A DNA stretch of 64,000 bases from Echinicola pacifica DSM 19836 (lineage in GTDB: Bacteria > Bacteroidota > Bacteroidia > Cytophagales > Cyclobacteriaceae). Under the pieces are notes generated by a model. That model saw nothing but the letters and a program-made list of their open reading frames with translations, did not search any database and was not told the DNA's origin. The DNA is taken from the NCBI RefSeq assembly GCF_000373245.1, contig NZ_KB890738.1, positions 752,064 to 816,063 of the forward strand, given 5' to 3'. The first letter of the stretch is position 1. Each line of letters starts with the position of its first letter. Positions 36,628 to 45,676 of the stretch are shown piece by piece. The translations under genes and the position numbers were made by a program.

Positions 36628-37064
36628 TGAAGAAAATACTGGTATTGGCCATAAGCTTATTTTTGCTTATAGGTCTGAAGCAGGGAATGGCCCAGCAGGC
36701 AGAAGGAAGTTACCTGATTTCGGGAGGTTTTGATTTGGCAAGGACAGATGCTCCGGGTGTGATCAAGCGCTACCAGATAGGCTTAGAAGCCAATTATTTT
36801 CATTGGCATAATATCTCCTTCTCTGGTGGGTACGAGTTTAATTATAATCGTGGCAATCAGCTGACCCTAGGGGGCAGGTATTATCCCCTGGAGCCGGCTT
36901 TCCTGCGTCTGCGTGGACTGGTGGGAGACGAAAGTGACATTGCACTTGGGGCTGGATATACCGTGAATATCTCCTACCGCGTGCGCTTAGAAGGTATGGT
37001 GGACTATTATGCTGTCAGCAATGTGGCGGGACTGCGCGCCGGACTGAGTTTTCTGATTAACTAA
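36627..37064 (+). CDS. Small outer-membrane beta-barrel protein
   Basis: A 145-residue protein with a clear signal peptide (KILVLAISLFLLIGLKQGMAQ) and alternating beta strands with aromatic and glycine residues (IGLEANYFHWHNISFSGGY, YTVNISYRVRLEG, LRAGLSFLIN) ending in a hydrophobic residue pattern typical of an 8-stranded outer-membrane barrel. I start at 36627, the ATG overlapping the uvrB stop; the longer frame from 36579 lies within uvrB and lacks a signal peptide at its start. Function unknown; the coupling to uvrB is probably incidental. Confidence 0.78.
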   Translation: MKKILVLAISLFLLIGLKQGMAQQAEGSYLISGGFDLARTDAPGVIKRYQIGLEANYFHWHNISFSGGYEFNYNRGNQLTLGGRYYPLEPAFLRLRGLVGDESDIALGAGYTVNISYRVRLEGMVDYYAVSNVAGLRAGLSFLIN

Positions 37065-37075
37065 CAGAGGGTAAA

Positions 37076-37723
37076 ATGACACTTCAGGAGGTAAGTAAAA
37101 TTGCCCGGAAGGGTGAAGGACTTCAGGTGGAGTTCAAGAAAAAGGTGGCCCATCCGGAAAAGATCATCCGTGAGGTCGTCGCTCTTGCCAATACTGAAGG
37201 GGGACATTTGCTGATCGGCGTGGATGATGACCGCACCGTAAGTGGGCAGCGCTATATCGAGGAGGACATCTTCTTGCTCAATAAGGCCATCCACGAAGGG
37301 ATCAAACCTGCGATAGATTACGAATTGCATACTGTATCTATTAATGAAAAAAAGGGAGTGGCTGTATATACCATTCCTAAAAGCTTCCATCGCCCTCACT
37401 ATATCATCGATGAAGGCCGCAAGCGCTCCTTTGTCCGTGTGGAAGATCGCACGGTCCAGGCCAGTAAGGAGATGTGGGAGATCCTCAGAAGAGGGAAGAA
37501 GGAGCAAGACATCATCTTCCGCTATGGTGATAAGGAAATGAAGCTGATGCAAGCCTTCAATGAGCAGGATACAATTACGGTGAAGCAGTATGCGAAGATC
37601 GCCAAACTACCTAGATTTATAGCCTCCAAAACCCTAATTAGGCTGGTACTCGCCAATGTGCTGATGATAATTCCCCAGGAGCAGGAGGATCTCTTTAAGC
37701 TTCGTCCCACGCAGGAGGATTAA
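37076..37723 (+). CDS. AlbA_2 (Schlafen-like) domain protein
   Basis: A 215-residue cytoplasmic protein with an AlbA_2 domain (about 10-125; VEFKKKVAHPEKIIREVVALANTEGGHLLIGVDD, then RSFVRVEDRT). This domain occurs in putative DNA- or RNA-binding ATPase-like regulators and in Schlafen relatives. The C-terminal 90 residues (MKLMQAFNEQDTITVKQYAKIAKLPRFIASKTLIRLVLANVL) resemble a winged helix. Function unknown. It follows the beta-barrel gene by 11 bases, so uvrB, barrel and this gene appear to be one transcript ending at the terminator at 37822. Confidence 0.8.
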   Translation: MTLQEVSKIARKGEGLQVEFKKKVAHPEKIIREVVALANTEGGHLLIGVDDDRTVSGQRYIEEDIFLLNKAIHEGIKPAIDYELHTVSINEKKGVAVYTIPKSFHRPHYIIDEGRKRSFVRVEDRTVQASKEMWEILRRGKKEQDIIFRYGDKEMKLMQAFNEQDTITVKQYAKIAKLPRFIASKTLIRLVLANVLMIIPQEQEDLFKLRPTQED

Positions 37724-37821
37724 TCTTGGCTGAAAGCCTAAAAATACAGCCTCTAAAAGTGGCATATATGCAGGGGAAATGTAACCTAATCATCCCCATA
37801 ATTTCCCATTTGCTCAAACAA

Positions 37822-37895
37822 AAAAAGCTTTACCGCTAAAAGTAGATCGCTGCAAGAATTGCGCAGCTCACCACTTCCCACAGGTAAAGCTTTTT
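37822..37895. terminator. Bidirectional nested-hairpin terminator
   Basis: A 13-bp outer stem (37822-37834 and 37883-37895; core AAGCTTTACC) encloses a 48-base loop that itself holds a small hairpin (GCTGC 37849-37853 with GCAGC 37863-37867). A and T runs at the outer edges serve both the plus-strand uvrB unit and the minus-strand decarboxylase gene, which converge here. Confidence 0.7.
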
Positions 37896-37917
37896 GGAAT
37901 GAAATTTTAATATAAAA

Positions 37918-39168
37918 TTACTTTTTACTTCTTAGTTCGCCTTCTAGGTCCAAAAAGAAGCTGTCTAAGGCTCCCTGCCTAACATGATGCATCACCACGA
38001 TTTTGTACCATTTAGCATCATTCTCATAGGAATCGGCCACCAGATTGTATTTGGTGGCTAGACGCTGGGAAATGAATTCTGATTTTATAGAAATAATATT
38101 TAGAAAAGGGTTTCTATAGAAGGCCACCCCCATTCTCTCCAGCTTGATGCAGATCCTTTCGGTACGATCGCAGAGGGATTCCATTTTGTATTTCCAGCCT
38201 TCGGAGCCATGGACTTTTAGGATCATCCACATGGACACGGCATTGGCGCCGGATCTGGAGCCGCTGAGGGTATAGTCTTTTCCGGGGATATACTGGGCTT
38301 CCTCGGTGCATACATGATGGATATATCCTTTACGGATCAGGAATAATCCCGTTCCATAAGGGGTTTGCAACATCTTATGCCCATCGCTGGTAATGGAGGT
38401 GATATAGGGATTCTTAAAAGTATAGGCGCTGTCTTCATTAGTAAATGGATAGATAAATCCACCATAGGCGGCATCCACGTGGATCTTAAATTCGACCTGC
38501 TGAGCGCTGAAATATTCCCCAAGGCGGTTAACATCATCCACCGATCCAAACATCGTGGTGGACAAATTTGCCACGACGATGAAATACTTATATCCCTCAG
38601 CTTTTGCTTGCTCTATGGAGTGCTGTAAGGAGTCCTCAGTGATCATTCGGCTGTCCATATCCACCTCCAGCACGATACTATGGAGGTTCAATAAATTTGC
38701 CCCTTTGGGCATGGAATAATGAGAATCCTCGGAATAGACCACTGCGATCTCCTCGATGGATGCCTTAAATTCATTCCTAAAATAATTTCTATAAACCCAA
38801 ATCGCCTGAATATTGGCTTCGGTACCTCCAGTGGCCACATAACCATCCTGCTGATCTGCCTCGCCAGCAAAAATCTGCTCTGCAGTAAGCTTGATCAGAT
38901 CCCGCTCGATCTGCTGTGTTCCCGCAAATAAGGGCAATACAGACTGCTCACTTAATGTGTGGATCCCTATATGGTTTGGGTTTTGGACCATTACGGACAT
39001 GAAGGGGGCGTCCTTCAGAAATGGCGCATCGTGGTAAAATTCAGTGGTGTCCAGATAAGTGCCTGGTACCCCAAGTGCGGGAGATTCTCCCCGGTAATTA
39101 TGATTCTTATCCAAAGCCGCAAAAATGGCTTTCTTTACCTCTTCGTGTGATTGTTTTTTCCAATACAT
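37918..39168 (-). CDS. PLP-dependent group II decarboxylase
   Basis: A 416-residue fold-type I PLP enzyme of the glutamate/tyrosine/aspartate decarboxylase group. The PLP-phosphate loop is GGTEAN (114-119), the pyridine-N aspartate is D232 in VDAAYGG, and the Schiff-base lysine is K265 in SDGHKML. The body resembles histidine/MfnA-like decarboxylases more than GadB, but the substrate (amino acid such as Tyr, Asp, cysteate or diaminobutyrate) cannot be read. It stands alone behind the bidirectional terminator, with a 185-base upstream gap to aroE. Confidence 0.88.
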   Translation of the reverse strand: MYWKKQSHEEVKKAIFAALDKNHNYRGESPALGVPGTYLDTTEFYHDAPFLKDAPFMSVMVQNPNHIGIHTLSEQSVLPLFAGTQQIERDLIKLTAEQIFAGEADQQDGYVATGGTEANIQAIWVYRNYFRNEFKASIEEIAVVYSEDSHYSMPKGANLLNLHSIVLEVDMDSRMITEDSLQHSIEQAKAEGYKYFIVVANLSTTMFGSVDDVNRLGEYFSAQQVEFKIHVDAAYGGFIYPFTNEDSAYTFKNPYITSITSDGHKMLQTPYGTGLFLIRKGYIHHVCTEEAQYIPGKDYTLSGSRSGANAVSMWMILKVHGSEGWKYKMESLCDRTERICIKLERMGVAFYRNPFLNIISIKSEFISQRLATKYNLVADSYENDAKWYKIVVMHHVRQGALDSFFLDLEGELRSKK

Positions 39169-39353
39169 ACTTTCCTTATTTTAATGGACCGGGCAGGAAA
39201 TACAGTCCTGACAGACAGCCAGTGAGATAGCTGAAAGAGGACGATAATTATAGATGGATGATTAGATATCCCTATAAAAATAGAATTGTGCCCACTGCGG
39301 TGAAGCCAAAGCTTGGCACCACCACCGGTCATTAGTATAAACTGATTTAGAAA

Positions 39354-40100
39354 TTATTTGTTCCAGATGTCCCAGGCAGCTTCTGCTTGTAGACGTAGCA
39401 TTTCTAAACCGTTTTTGACGACCGCACCCCTCGCTTCGAGGGACCGCATGAGGAAAGTCTTTTCGGGATTATAAACCAGGTCATAAACTTTATGCTCTCT
39501 ACCGATCTGATTGATCGGAATGGCCGGCATATGCTCTGTATTGGGGAAGGTCCCCAGAGGGGTGGTATTGATAATGAGGAGATGCTCCTGCAGGTATTTT
39601 TCGTTGGCGACCAGATCGTCATAGGTGATATGATTTTCTGTGTCATTGGCTGTTCTGGATACCATAAGGTAGGGCATTTCCAGGTCTTTGAGCGCCTGAC
39701 GGATAGCCTTAGAGGCTCCTCCAGTGCCGAGAACCAATGCCTTTGGCCTCTGGCCATCCAGCCATTGGTCCAGGGAGTTCTTGAAGCCGATATAGTCGGT
39801 ATTATAGCCCATCAGCCGGCCATCTCCCAGACGCTGGATGCAGTTTACTGCGCCGATGGCTTTGCTGCCTGGCTCCAGCTCATCCAGAAATGGGATAACC
39901 TGCTCCTTATAGGGAATGGTGACATTAATTCCCTCCAACTCGGGGTCATTTTCTATTAGTGAAGAAAACTTTTCTATATGATCGATCTCAAATAGATCAT
40001 AGTGGCAACCAGAAATCCCTTCCCTTTCAAATTTTTCTGAAAAGTATTTTTTAGAGAAGCTATGCTTCAATGGATATCCGATAAGTCCGAATTTTCTCAT
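39354..40100 (-). CDS. aroE: Shikimate dehydrogenase
   Basis: A 248-residue NADP-dependent enzyme reducing 3-dehydroshikimate to shikimate in the aromatic amino acid pathway. Motifs: shikimate site GYPLKHSFSKKYF (8-20), catalytic K65 (VTIPYKEQV) and D102 (NTDYIGF), and the dinucleotide loop GTGGAS (125-130). Its start overlaps the stop of the DUF368 gene by 4 bases (ATGA), so both are translated from one message; the pairing looks incidental to metabolism. Confidence 0.95.
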   Translation of the reverse strand: MRKFGLIGYPLKHSFSKKYFSEKFEREGISGCHYDLFEIDHIEKFSSLIENDPELEGINVTIPYKEQVIPFLDELEPGSKAIGAVNCIQRLGDGRLMGYNTDYIGFKNSLDQWLDGQRPKALVLGTGGASKAIRQALKDLEMPYLMVSRTANDTENHITYDDLVANEKYLQEHLLIINTTPLGTFPNTEHMPAIPINQIGREHKVYDLVYNPEKTFLMRSLEARGAVVKNGLEMLRLQAEAAWDIWNK

Positions 40101-41032
40101 TTTTTGCTAAAGTAAAAAGCGATTCGTTCAAGTCCAATTACCAAAAGAATCCCAAACATAAAGGCCATAATTCCTAAGAAGAACTTAGGCTCATGACCAG
40201 TTTCTGCAAGGTAATGATTTGGCCACAGATTTTCTGTGATGAAGGGCTTTTGTTCCCCGCTACTGGAAATTCTAAAGCTCACGACTTTTTTCCAAGGCCA
40301 GATTTTATTGATAGAGCCAAGCATAAATCCCGATAGCACCGCAATGGTGACCGCATGGTGGTTTTTGAGTAACCAGGCCACTAGGCGCGAGAAGCTCAAC
40401 AGGCCCACAAGGCAGCCTACCGCAAAGACTCCCAACGTAAGGAAGTCCCGATTGGTAACAGCAGAGAGAATTGTCTCATATTTGCCTAGAATCAGGAGGA
40501 GAAAGCTACCAGAGATACCTGGCAAAATCATAGCGCAGATGGCGATGGCTCCAGCGATAAAGGTAAAAATCAATGAATCGGGGGATTGTACAGGGTTAAG
40601 CCCTGTCACCCAGTAGGCAATCACTGCACCGATGGGGATGGTAAGGATAACCAGTAAATTCCACCGTTTGATATCCCTTAGAATCAGCACGGAGCTGATG
40701 ATGATCAGTCCACAAAAGAAGGACCACAGAGGTATGGGGTGCTCTTCCATGAGGAAGGTAATCAACTTGGATAGGGAGATGATACTGGTAAATATACCGA
40801 GCATCAAGGCCAGAAGGAAACCACCATTAATATGGTCCCAGAGCGCCTTAAATTTCAATTTCCCTAGTAGCTTAATAGCGTCAAGGTCTATGGACTTGAT
40901 GCTATCAAGCAAGGTCTCATAGATACCGGTGATCAAAGCGATGGTTCCCCCGGATACGCCAGGCACAATATCTGCCGCTCCCATGCCCATGCCTTTGAGG
41001 TAGGTAAGAATATAATCTTTGAAGTTTTTCAT
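40097..41032 (-). CDS. popT: DUF368 polyprenyl-phosphate transporter (PopT family)
   Basis: A 311-residue membrane protein with about 9 helices and the DUF368 glycine-proline motifs (MGMGAADIVPGVSGGTIALITGIYE near residues 15-39 and ICAMILPGISGSFLLLILGKYE near 165-186), an internal repeat visible in both halves. DUF368 (PopT) proteins recycle undecaprenyl phosphate across the inner membrane, parallel to DedA (UptA) proteins. Here it could support wall and polysaccharide synthesis. It overlaps aroE by 4 bases. The start at 41032 lies only 18 bases beyond a terminator for the preceding gene. Confidence 0.88.
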   Translation of the reverse strand: MKNFKDYILTYLKGMGMGAADIVPGVSGGTIALITGIYETLLDSIKSIDLDAIKLLGKLKFKALWDHINGGFLLALMLGIFTSIISLSKLITFLMEEHPIPLWSFFCGLIIISSVLILRDIKRWNLLVILTIPIGAVIAYWVTGLNPVQSPDSLIFTFIAGAIAICAMILPGISGSFLLLILGKYETILSAVTNRDFLTLGVFAVGCLVGLLSFSRLVAWLLKNHHAVTIAVLSGFMLGSINKIWPWKKVVSFRISSSGEQKPFITENLWPNHYLAETGHEPKFFLGIMAFMFGILLVIGLERIAFYFSKK

Positions 41033-41049
41033 TGGAGGAACAAAAGAAA

Positions 41050-41078
41050 GCGACTGTAGTTAAAAATACTACAGCCGC
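41050..41078 (-). terminator. Terminator after the phosphosulfolactate synthase gene
   Basis: A stem of 11 positions with one mismatch (41050-41060 with 41068-41078; core CTGTAGT/ACTACAG) and a 7-base loop, followed on the minus strand by TTTCTTTTG. It lies 15 bases after the synthase stop and just before the popT start, so popT must have its own promoter or rely on read-through. Confidence 0.65.
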
Positions 41079-41092
41079 ATATTATTTTTTGT

Positions 41093-41863
41093 TTAAATAG
41101 CATCCAGATCGAGGAAGTGGTCAAAAGTATCGCCACGTAGTCCAAGTCTAATGGTTTCCAGAGGGATAATTTCATTGGGAGCGATATTCCCCAAGTTGAC
41201 ATTTGAGCCTAGCAATTTGATAAACCAGACCTGTTGTGCTTTTTGGGGAGCTTCCCAGAGGATTTTCTCTTCAGGGATTTTGGTAAGAATCTCTTCTACC
41301 AAGCCTTGTCTTACTTCACCAGAGTCTCTAAAAAGGCCCACATTTCCAGCTTCCCGGGATTCACCGATCACTTTCCATGCACCAGCATCCAGCTCTTGCT
41401 GCATCTGCTCGATCCACTTATAGGGAGGGATGATCTTAGCGGCATCTTTGGATCCCACCTCAGACAGTACAGTTACCTCTTTGGCAAGGATACGGATGTA
41501 TTCACACTTTTTCTTATGGTCCAATGTGATTGACCCATCAGAAACCTCCGCATAGGCCAGGTCAAATTCTTCCAATACCCTGCGATAGTCTTCAAACTGA
41601 TTCCTGATCACAAAGGCCTCGAAAAGAGTCCCGCCCAAATATACCGGAATACCAGCGTCCTTATACAGTTGCAGCTTTTTAGTTAGATTTTTGGTGACAT
41701 AGGAGGTTGCCCATCCTAGTTTTACAATGTCAACAAAGTCACTAGAAGCATCTATAAAATCTTCTACTTCTCTGAGGCTGAGACCTTTATCCATGGCCAT
41801 GGTGTAACCTGTGGTTCGTGGTTTTTCAGTACGTACAGGCACGTTCTTCAGCACGTAATTCAT
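41093..41863 (-). CDS. comA: Phosphosulfolactate synthase (ComA family)
   Basis: A 256-residue TIM-barrel enzyme matching ComA, which adds sulfite to phosphoenolpyruvate to make phosphosulfolactate. Visible conserved segments: TMAMDKGLSL, VDIVKLGWATSYV, VYLGGTLFEAFVI, YAEVSDGSI, LSEVGSKDAAK, VIGESREAGNVGLF and LLGSNVNLGNIAPNE. Length is as in methanogens and Bacillus homologues. It is separated by its own terminator from popT. In Cytophagales the sulfonate could feed cysteate for sulfonolipids (capnines); methanogen-type coenzyme M synthesis is not expected. The link is inference; no other com gene is in the window. Confidence 0.85.
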   Translation of the reverse strand: MNYVLKNVPVRTEKPRTTGYTMAMDKGLSLREVEDFIDASSDFVDIVKLGWATSYVTKNLTKKLQLYKDAGIPVYLGGTLFEAFVIRNQFEDYRRVLEEFDLAYAEVSDGSITLDHKKKCEYIRILAKEVTVLSEVGSKDAAKIIPPYKWIEQMQQELDAGAWKVIGESREAGNVGLFRDSGEVRQGLVEEILTKIPEEKILWEAPQKAQQVWFIKLLGSNVNLGNIAPNEIIPLETIRLGLRGDTFDHFLDLDAI

Positions 41864-41894
41864 TCTCTAAATCTTTAGGTAAATAGTAATCGGC

Positions 41895-43301
41895 TTATAA
41901 TCCTTCTTTATATTGAGCGATGATCTTATTTATGGCCTTCTGATGCTTTACTTCTGGCATCAGCTCATACAAAATATCATGTCGTTCAAAATCCAAAGTT
42001 AATGCATTTTCTAAATATGAAAAGGCTTCCTTGTATTTACCTGTCTTAATTAGATAAACTACTAGCCGATAATAGAGCTCAGCTTCCTCAGGAATCTCCT
42101 CGATTCCTTCCTTCAATACATCCTCCGCTTCTTCAAATCTATTTTGATCAAAATAAATAATCGAAAGGTTAATATACGTCTCCATGAGCCCTGGCTCAAG
42201 GTTAATCGCCTCTTCGTAAGCTTCTGAACTCGCTTGAAGGTTTCCCAAATGGTATTCCGCATCGGCCAATCCCACCCAATAAGTCGCATTGACTTCGGAT
42301 AGCTTTATCGCCTTTTTAAAATAATGTATGGCCTCAAAAAATTTATCTTTCTTTAGCATACACATGCCTAAGCCAAACCATGCATCGTCATATTCTGGAT
42401 CCAGTTTGGCGGATTTCTTGAAATAACTGAATGCCTTATCCAGCATTTCCAGCTTTTCATAAGCCGCAGCCAGGTAGCAGCTGTTCTCGGAATTTGCCCC
42501 TTCACTGGCGATGGTGTTGAGATAGGCTTCCACAGCCTTTTCATATTGCTGGGTATTCATCAGCGCATTGCCCAGATTAAAATAGGCTGAGGCAAAGGTC
42601 TCATCGATGATCAATGCATAATCATAGGCACTGATCGCCTCCTCATATCTTCCAAGGCGGTTATACACCACACCTAGGTTATACCAGGCCTCAGCACTGT
42701 AAGGGTCCTGGTCTATAAATTGCTGATAAAACTCAAGTATCTCATCAAATGAACCGTCTTCCTCAGTGATCATGGCGAGCTGAAACAAGGCATCTTCATG
42801 GTTGATCTTCAGCTTGACGGCATTTTTATAGTTCTCAATGGCCTTCTCATTATTGGCCTCTGCCCTGTAGAAGTTACCCAGAGAATAATAAATCTCCGCC
42901 TTATCCTCCGCCATGGGCAGAAAATCCTCCAATATCTGGATGGCTTCCTTGGTACTGCCGCTGAGCAGCATCGCATTGGATAGCGCTAAGATGATCTCCT
43001 CATTATGTGGGGAAAGGTTATTTATGTTTTCTAATATCTCTAAGCCTTCCTCTAGTTCATCATTGAATATGAGGCATTGACCATAGAGTAATTTAATTTC
43101 TATCGAAAAAGGAAATTTTTCAAGGGCGATTTTGCTTGCCTTTAGGGCTTTTTTGAATTTCTGGTTGTCGAAATAATACCGGACAATATCTTCTAGCTCC
43201 TCTTCATCAAAGAACAGATCCAGATTAGCCTTTAGGGAATTTTCAAATCGCTCTACTAATGCTTTTTCCTCTTCCCTGTCGTGATCAAAATCTCCAGTCA
43301 T
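41895..43301 (-). CDS. Tetratricopeptide-repeat protein
   Basis: A 468-residue protein almost wholly made of tandem TPR units, about 12, from roughly residue 45 to 455 (for example AEAWYNLGVVYNRLGRYEEAISAYDYAL and DDAWFGLGMCMLKKDKFFEAIHYFKKAI). No signal peptide or membrane helix, so cytoplasmic. It is a scaffold with no catalytic domain; partners cannot be inferred. Orthologous TPR proteins sit beside comA in several Bacteroidota, and here the comA start is 31 bases downstream of its stop, so the two may be co-transcribed. Confidence 0.88.
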   Translation of the reverse strand: MTGDFDHDREEEKALVERFENSLKANLDLFFDEEELEDIVRYYFDNQKFKKALKASKIALEKFPFSIEIKLLYGQCLIFNDELEEGLEILENINNLSPHNEEIILALSNAMLLSGSTKEAIQILEDFLPMAEDKAEIYYSLGNFYRAEANNEKAIENYKNAVKLKINHEDALFQLAMITEEDGSFDEILEFYQQFIDQDPYSAEAWYNLGVVYNRLGRYEEAISAYDYALIIDETFASAYFNLGNALMNTQQYEKAVEAYLNTIASEGANSENSCYLAAAYEKLEMLDKAFSYFKKSAKLDPEYDDAWFGLGMCMLKKDKFFEAIHYFKKAIKLSEVNATYWVGLADAEYHLGNLQASSEAYEEAINLEPGLMETYINLSIIYFDQNRFEEAEDVLKEGIEEIPEEAELYYRLVVYLIKTGKYKEAFSYLENALTLDFERHDILYELMPEVKHQKAINKIIAQYKEGL

Positions 43302-43424
43302 GCGCGTGGGGTTGAATTTATTAAATTAAGATACCAAATATTTCGGTACCTCAATATGCTAAATGAATTTATTTTTATCGGCTTTCACTAAGCGCATAAT
43401 AATCATGTCAATAACGATAAAGCA

Positions 43425-44384
43425 TTATTTTTTGTTCAATGCCCAATCAAAAGTGTCCTCTAAATTGCGATATTGGTAATGAAGAGCCTCATTTACCTTC
43501 ACATTGCTAAAGTGTATCGGCAGCTGAGCAATGGTGGCAGTCTGTTTATTTACCAGTGCTTTGAAGCCAAATAAACGGATCATCCTATTCGCCATAAGCA
43601 TCATAGAGAGCTTTCCTCCAGTGATGGGCTTGGAAGGTTGGGTCTTGCCTAGCTTGCTCGCAAGTAGGCCTAGAAACTCCTTATAGCTCTTGCTCTCCTT
43701 ATTGAGAATAAAGCGTTCATGCCAATTACCCGTTTCATACAGTCTCCTGGTGATGGTCGCTGCATCCCGAATATCAATATAGTTGATGTCCCCTTTGGGG
43801 TAATAAGCGAGCCCCTTCTTCGCAAAGCCATATAGGGCTGCACTGCTTCTGTCGCTTTCATCCGTGGTCAGTAGCAAGGATGGGTTCACCACCAGTGGCT
43901 GTAATCCCTCCTGAGCTGCTCTCCATACCTCGAGCTCAGCTAGGTACTTGGATACCGCATAGGGCGAATTCCATGGGGAATCAGCCCATTTATGATCCTC
44001 CGTTACTGTATTTTGATTAGGGGTTCTTCCTAGGGCGGCCACCGAACTGATATGAATCAGTTTCTTTACCCCAAGGGATAGCATGACATTGACCAGGTTG
44101 GCGGTTCCATTATGATTTACCTTGAGGAGGTTTTCCTGATCCTTCTTTTCGAAGGAAACCAATCCCGCAGCGTGTATGACCAGATCCATCCCCTTGATAG
44201 CCCTCTGTAAGGACTGATAATCCTGGACATCGCCCTTATGCCAAATGATCTCTTCGGCCATCTCCCCCAATAAGCTCAGGTCGCTCTGAGGCCGTTTCAG
44301 CCCGTGAATCTTCCCCAAAGACTTGAATTCCCTCGCCAGATGGGCTCCAAATATTCCTGTAATGCCAGTAATTAAGATATTCAT
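43425..44384 (-). CDS. NAD-dependent epimerase/dehydratase family protein (extended SDR)
   Basis: A 319-residue extended short-chain dehydrogenase/reductase: N-terminal NAD loop ITGITGIFG (5-13), serine SSVAALG (about 113-119) and catalytic YAVSK with Y142 and K146. Members act on nucleotide-sugars or, in the dihydroflavonol-reductase-like group, on ketones; this one groups with the latter by sequence feel. It overlaps the CpsB gene by 4 bases (44381-44384, ATGA), and so belongs to the rfbC-cpsB unit, which suggests a sugar-nucleotide or envelope role. Confidence 0.88.
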   Translation of the reverse strand: MNILITGITGIFGAHLAREFKSLGKIHGLKRPQSDLSLLGEMAEEIIWHKGDVQDYQSLQRAIKGMDLVIHAAGLVSFEKKDQENLLKVNHNGTANLVNVMLSLGVKKLIHISSVAALGRTPNQNTVTEDHKWADSPWNSPYAVSKYLAELEVWRAAQEGLQPLVVNPSLLLTTDESDRSSAALYGFAKKGLAYYPKGDINYIDIRDAATITRRLYETGNWHERFILNKESKSYKEFLGLLASKLGKTQPSKPITGGKLSMMLMANRMIRLFGFKALVNKQTATIAQLPIHFSNVKVNEALHYQYRNLEDTFDWALNKK

Positions 44385-45121
44385 AAGTGGGAATTCAAAA
44401 ATGGGGTAGAGGTAAGTTTTTGGTAGAACTTTGAGTTGGGCAGTAATTCCAGATGATCCAAATACCGGTGATTATGACAATCTGTACCTACAAATTTGAT
44501 GCTTCCTTGCTCTAGGAGTTTCTCCGCCAGCACCTTCATCGGCTTGCCGTAATAGCCCGTAAATGACAATAAATTGACCTGCATGATGACGCCGCTGGAC
44601 AATAGTGATTCGAGGAGACTGGGGTCTTCCTGCAAATACATATAGCGCTCTGGATGAGCCAATATGGGTCTATATCCTTTGGTTTCCAAGGCAAAGAGCG
44701 TCTCGTGAAGAATATGTGGCTTATTGATGAAGCCAGTTTCCACTAAAATATAGTTGTCCCCAAAGGTGAGCAGAGGCTCATCATTAGCGACTTTCTCCAC
44801 AAAGATCTCGTCCAAATAGTATTCTGCCGCCGCCTCGATCTCCATGGATACTTTCTCTTTGGCCAATGCCTCGTAGAGTTTTTCCAGCCCATTGCTGATG
44901 ATCTCGGGTGTGTTTTTGTAAAACTCTGTCATGACATGAGGCGTGGTAATGACCTTCTTCAAGCCTAGGTTCTCAAGTCGCTTGATCAAGGCTATGGATT
45001 CTTTCAGGCTTTTGGAACCATCATCTATGCCCGGGATCAGATGGGAGTGCATATCCACCTCCATCCACTTGAGCGATAAAGGCTCTTTTTTTGATAAACC
45101 TATAAAATCCAGTAATCCCAT
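44381..45121 (-). CDS. CpsB/YwqE-type PHP-fold tyrosine phosphatase
   Basis: A 246-residue metal-dependent phosphatase of the PHP fold. Metal ligands are seen in VDMHSHLIPGIDDG (H25, H27, D33), TTPHV (H62), AHPERY and GTDCHNH near the C-terminus. In Firmicutes CpsB dephosphorylates the capsule tyrosine kinase; here no BY-kinase is in the window, so the partner is elsewhere or the role differs. It follows rfbC by 3 bases and overlaps the SDR gene, so is co-transcribed with both, and probably regulates polysaccharide export at the membrane. Confidence 0.9.
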   Translation of the reverse strand: MGLLDFIGLSKKEPLSLKWMEVDMHSHLIPGIDDGSKSLKESIALIKRLENLGLKKVITTPHVMTEFYKNTPEIISNGLEKLYEALAKEKVSMEIEAAAEYYLDEIFVEKVANDEPLLTFGDNYILVETGFINKPHILHETLFALETKGYRPILAHPERYMYLQEDPSLLESLLSSGVIMQVNLLSFTGYYGKPMKVLAEKLLEQGSIKFVGTDCHNHRYLDHLELLPNSKFYQKLTSTPFLNSHL

Positions 45122-45124
45122 AAC

Positions 45125-45676
45125 TTATAATCCTCCTCCTGTCTGCTTCACAAATTCCTCCAGGCTCGGAAGCTCCTGGTCCTTTTCGGAAACCAATGCT
45201 TCTTCCACCTGCCAGTCAATATTCAGCTGGGCATCATTCCAAATTACTCCTCCTTCACTTGCTTTATGGTAAAAACTACCACATTTATAAGTGAAAACCG
45301 CATCTTCCAATACGGAGAAGCCATGAGCAAATCCTGCGGGCACGTACAGCATATTATGCTGCTCACCATCCAGAATCAGCCCATGATGCTGCCCAAAGGT
45401 AGGGGAATCCTTGCGAAGGTCCACGCATACATCATAGACTTTGCCACTGATCACTCGTACCAGCTTTGCCTGTGCATGTGGAGCATGTTGAAAATGTAAG
45501 CCACGGACAGTGCCCGCTACAGAAAAGGACTGATTGTCCTGAACCCAGCGGGTGTTGATCCCATGCTTTTCCAGGAGATCTTCTCTATAGGTTTCTAAAA
45601 AAAATCCGCGAGCATCCTTGAATACCTTAGGGTATAACTCGTAAACATCTTTGATGGGGGTGCTTCTTATTTCCAT
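45125..45676 (-). CDS. rfbC: dTDP-4-dehydrorhamnose 3,5-epimerase
   Basis: A 183-residue cupin-fold epimerase making dTDP-4-dehydro-L-rhamnose from dTDP-4-dehydro-6-deoxyglucose. Catalytic H61 lies in VRGLHFQ and the cupin tyrosine region at Y130 (FTYKCGSFYH); DARGFFLETY (21-30) and VPAGFAHGF are typical. Full length. It heads the rfbC-cpsB-SDR operon. The other dTDP-rhamnose genes (rfbA, rfbB, rfbD) are not in the window. Likely supplies rhamnose to the glycosyltransferases of this or another locus. Confidence 0.95.
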   Translation of the reverse strand: MEIRSTPIKDVYELYPKVFKDARGFFLETYREDLLEKHGINTRWVQDNQSFSVAGTVRGLHFQHAPHAQAKLVRVISGKVYDVCVDLRKDSPTFGQHHGLILDGEQHNMLYVPAGFAHGFSVLEDAVFTYKCGSFYHKASEGGVIWNDAQLNIDWQVEEALVSEKDQELPSLEEFVKQTGGGL

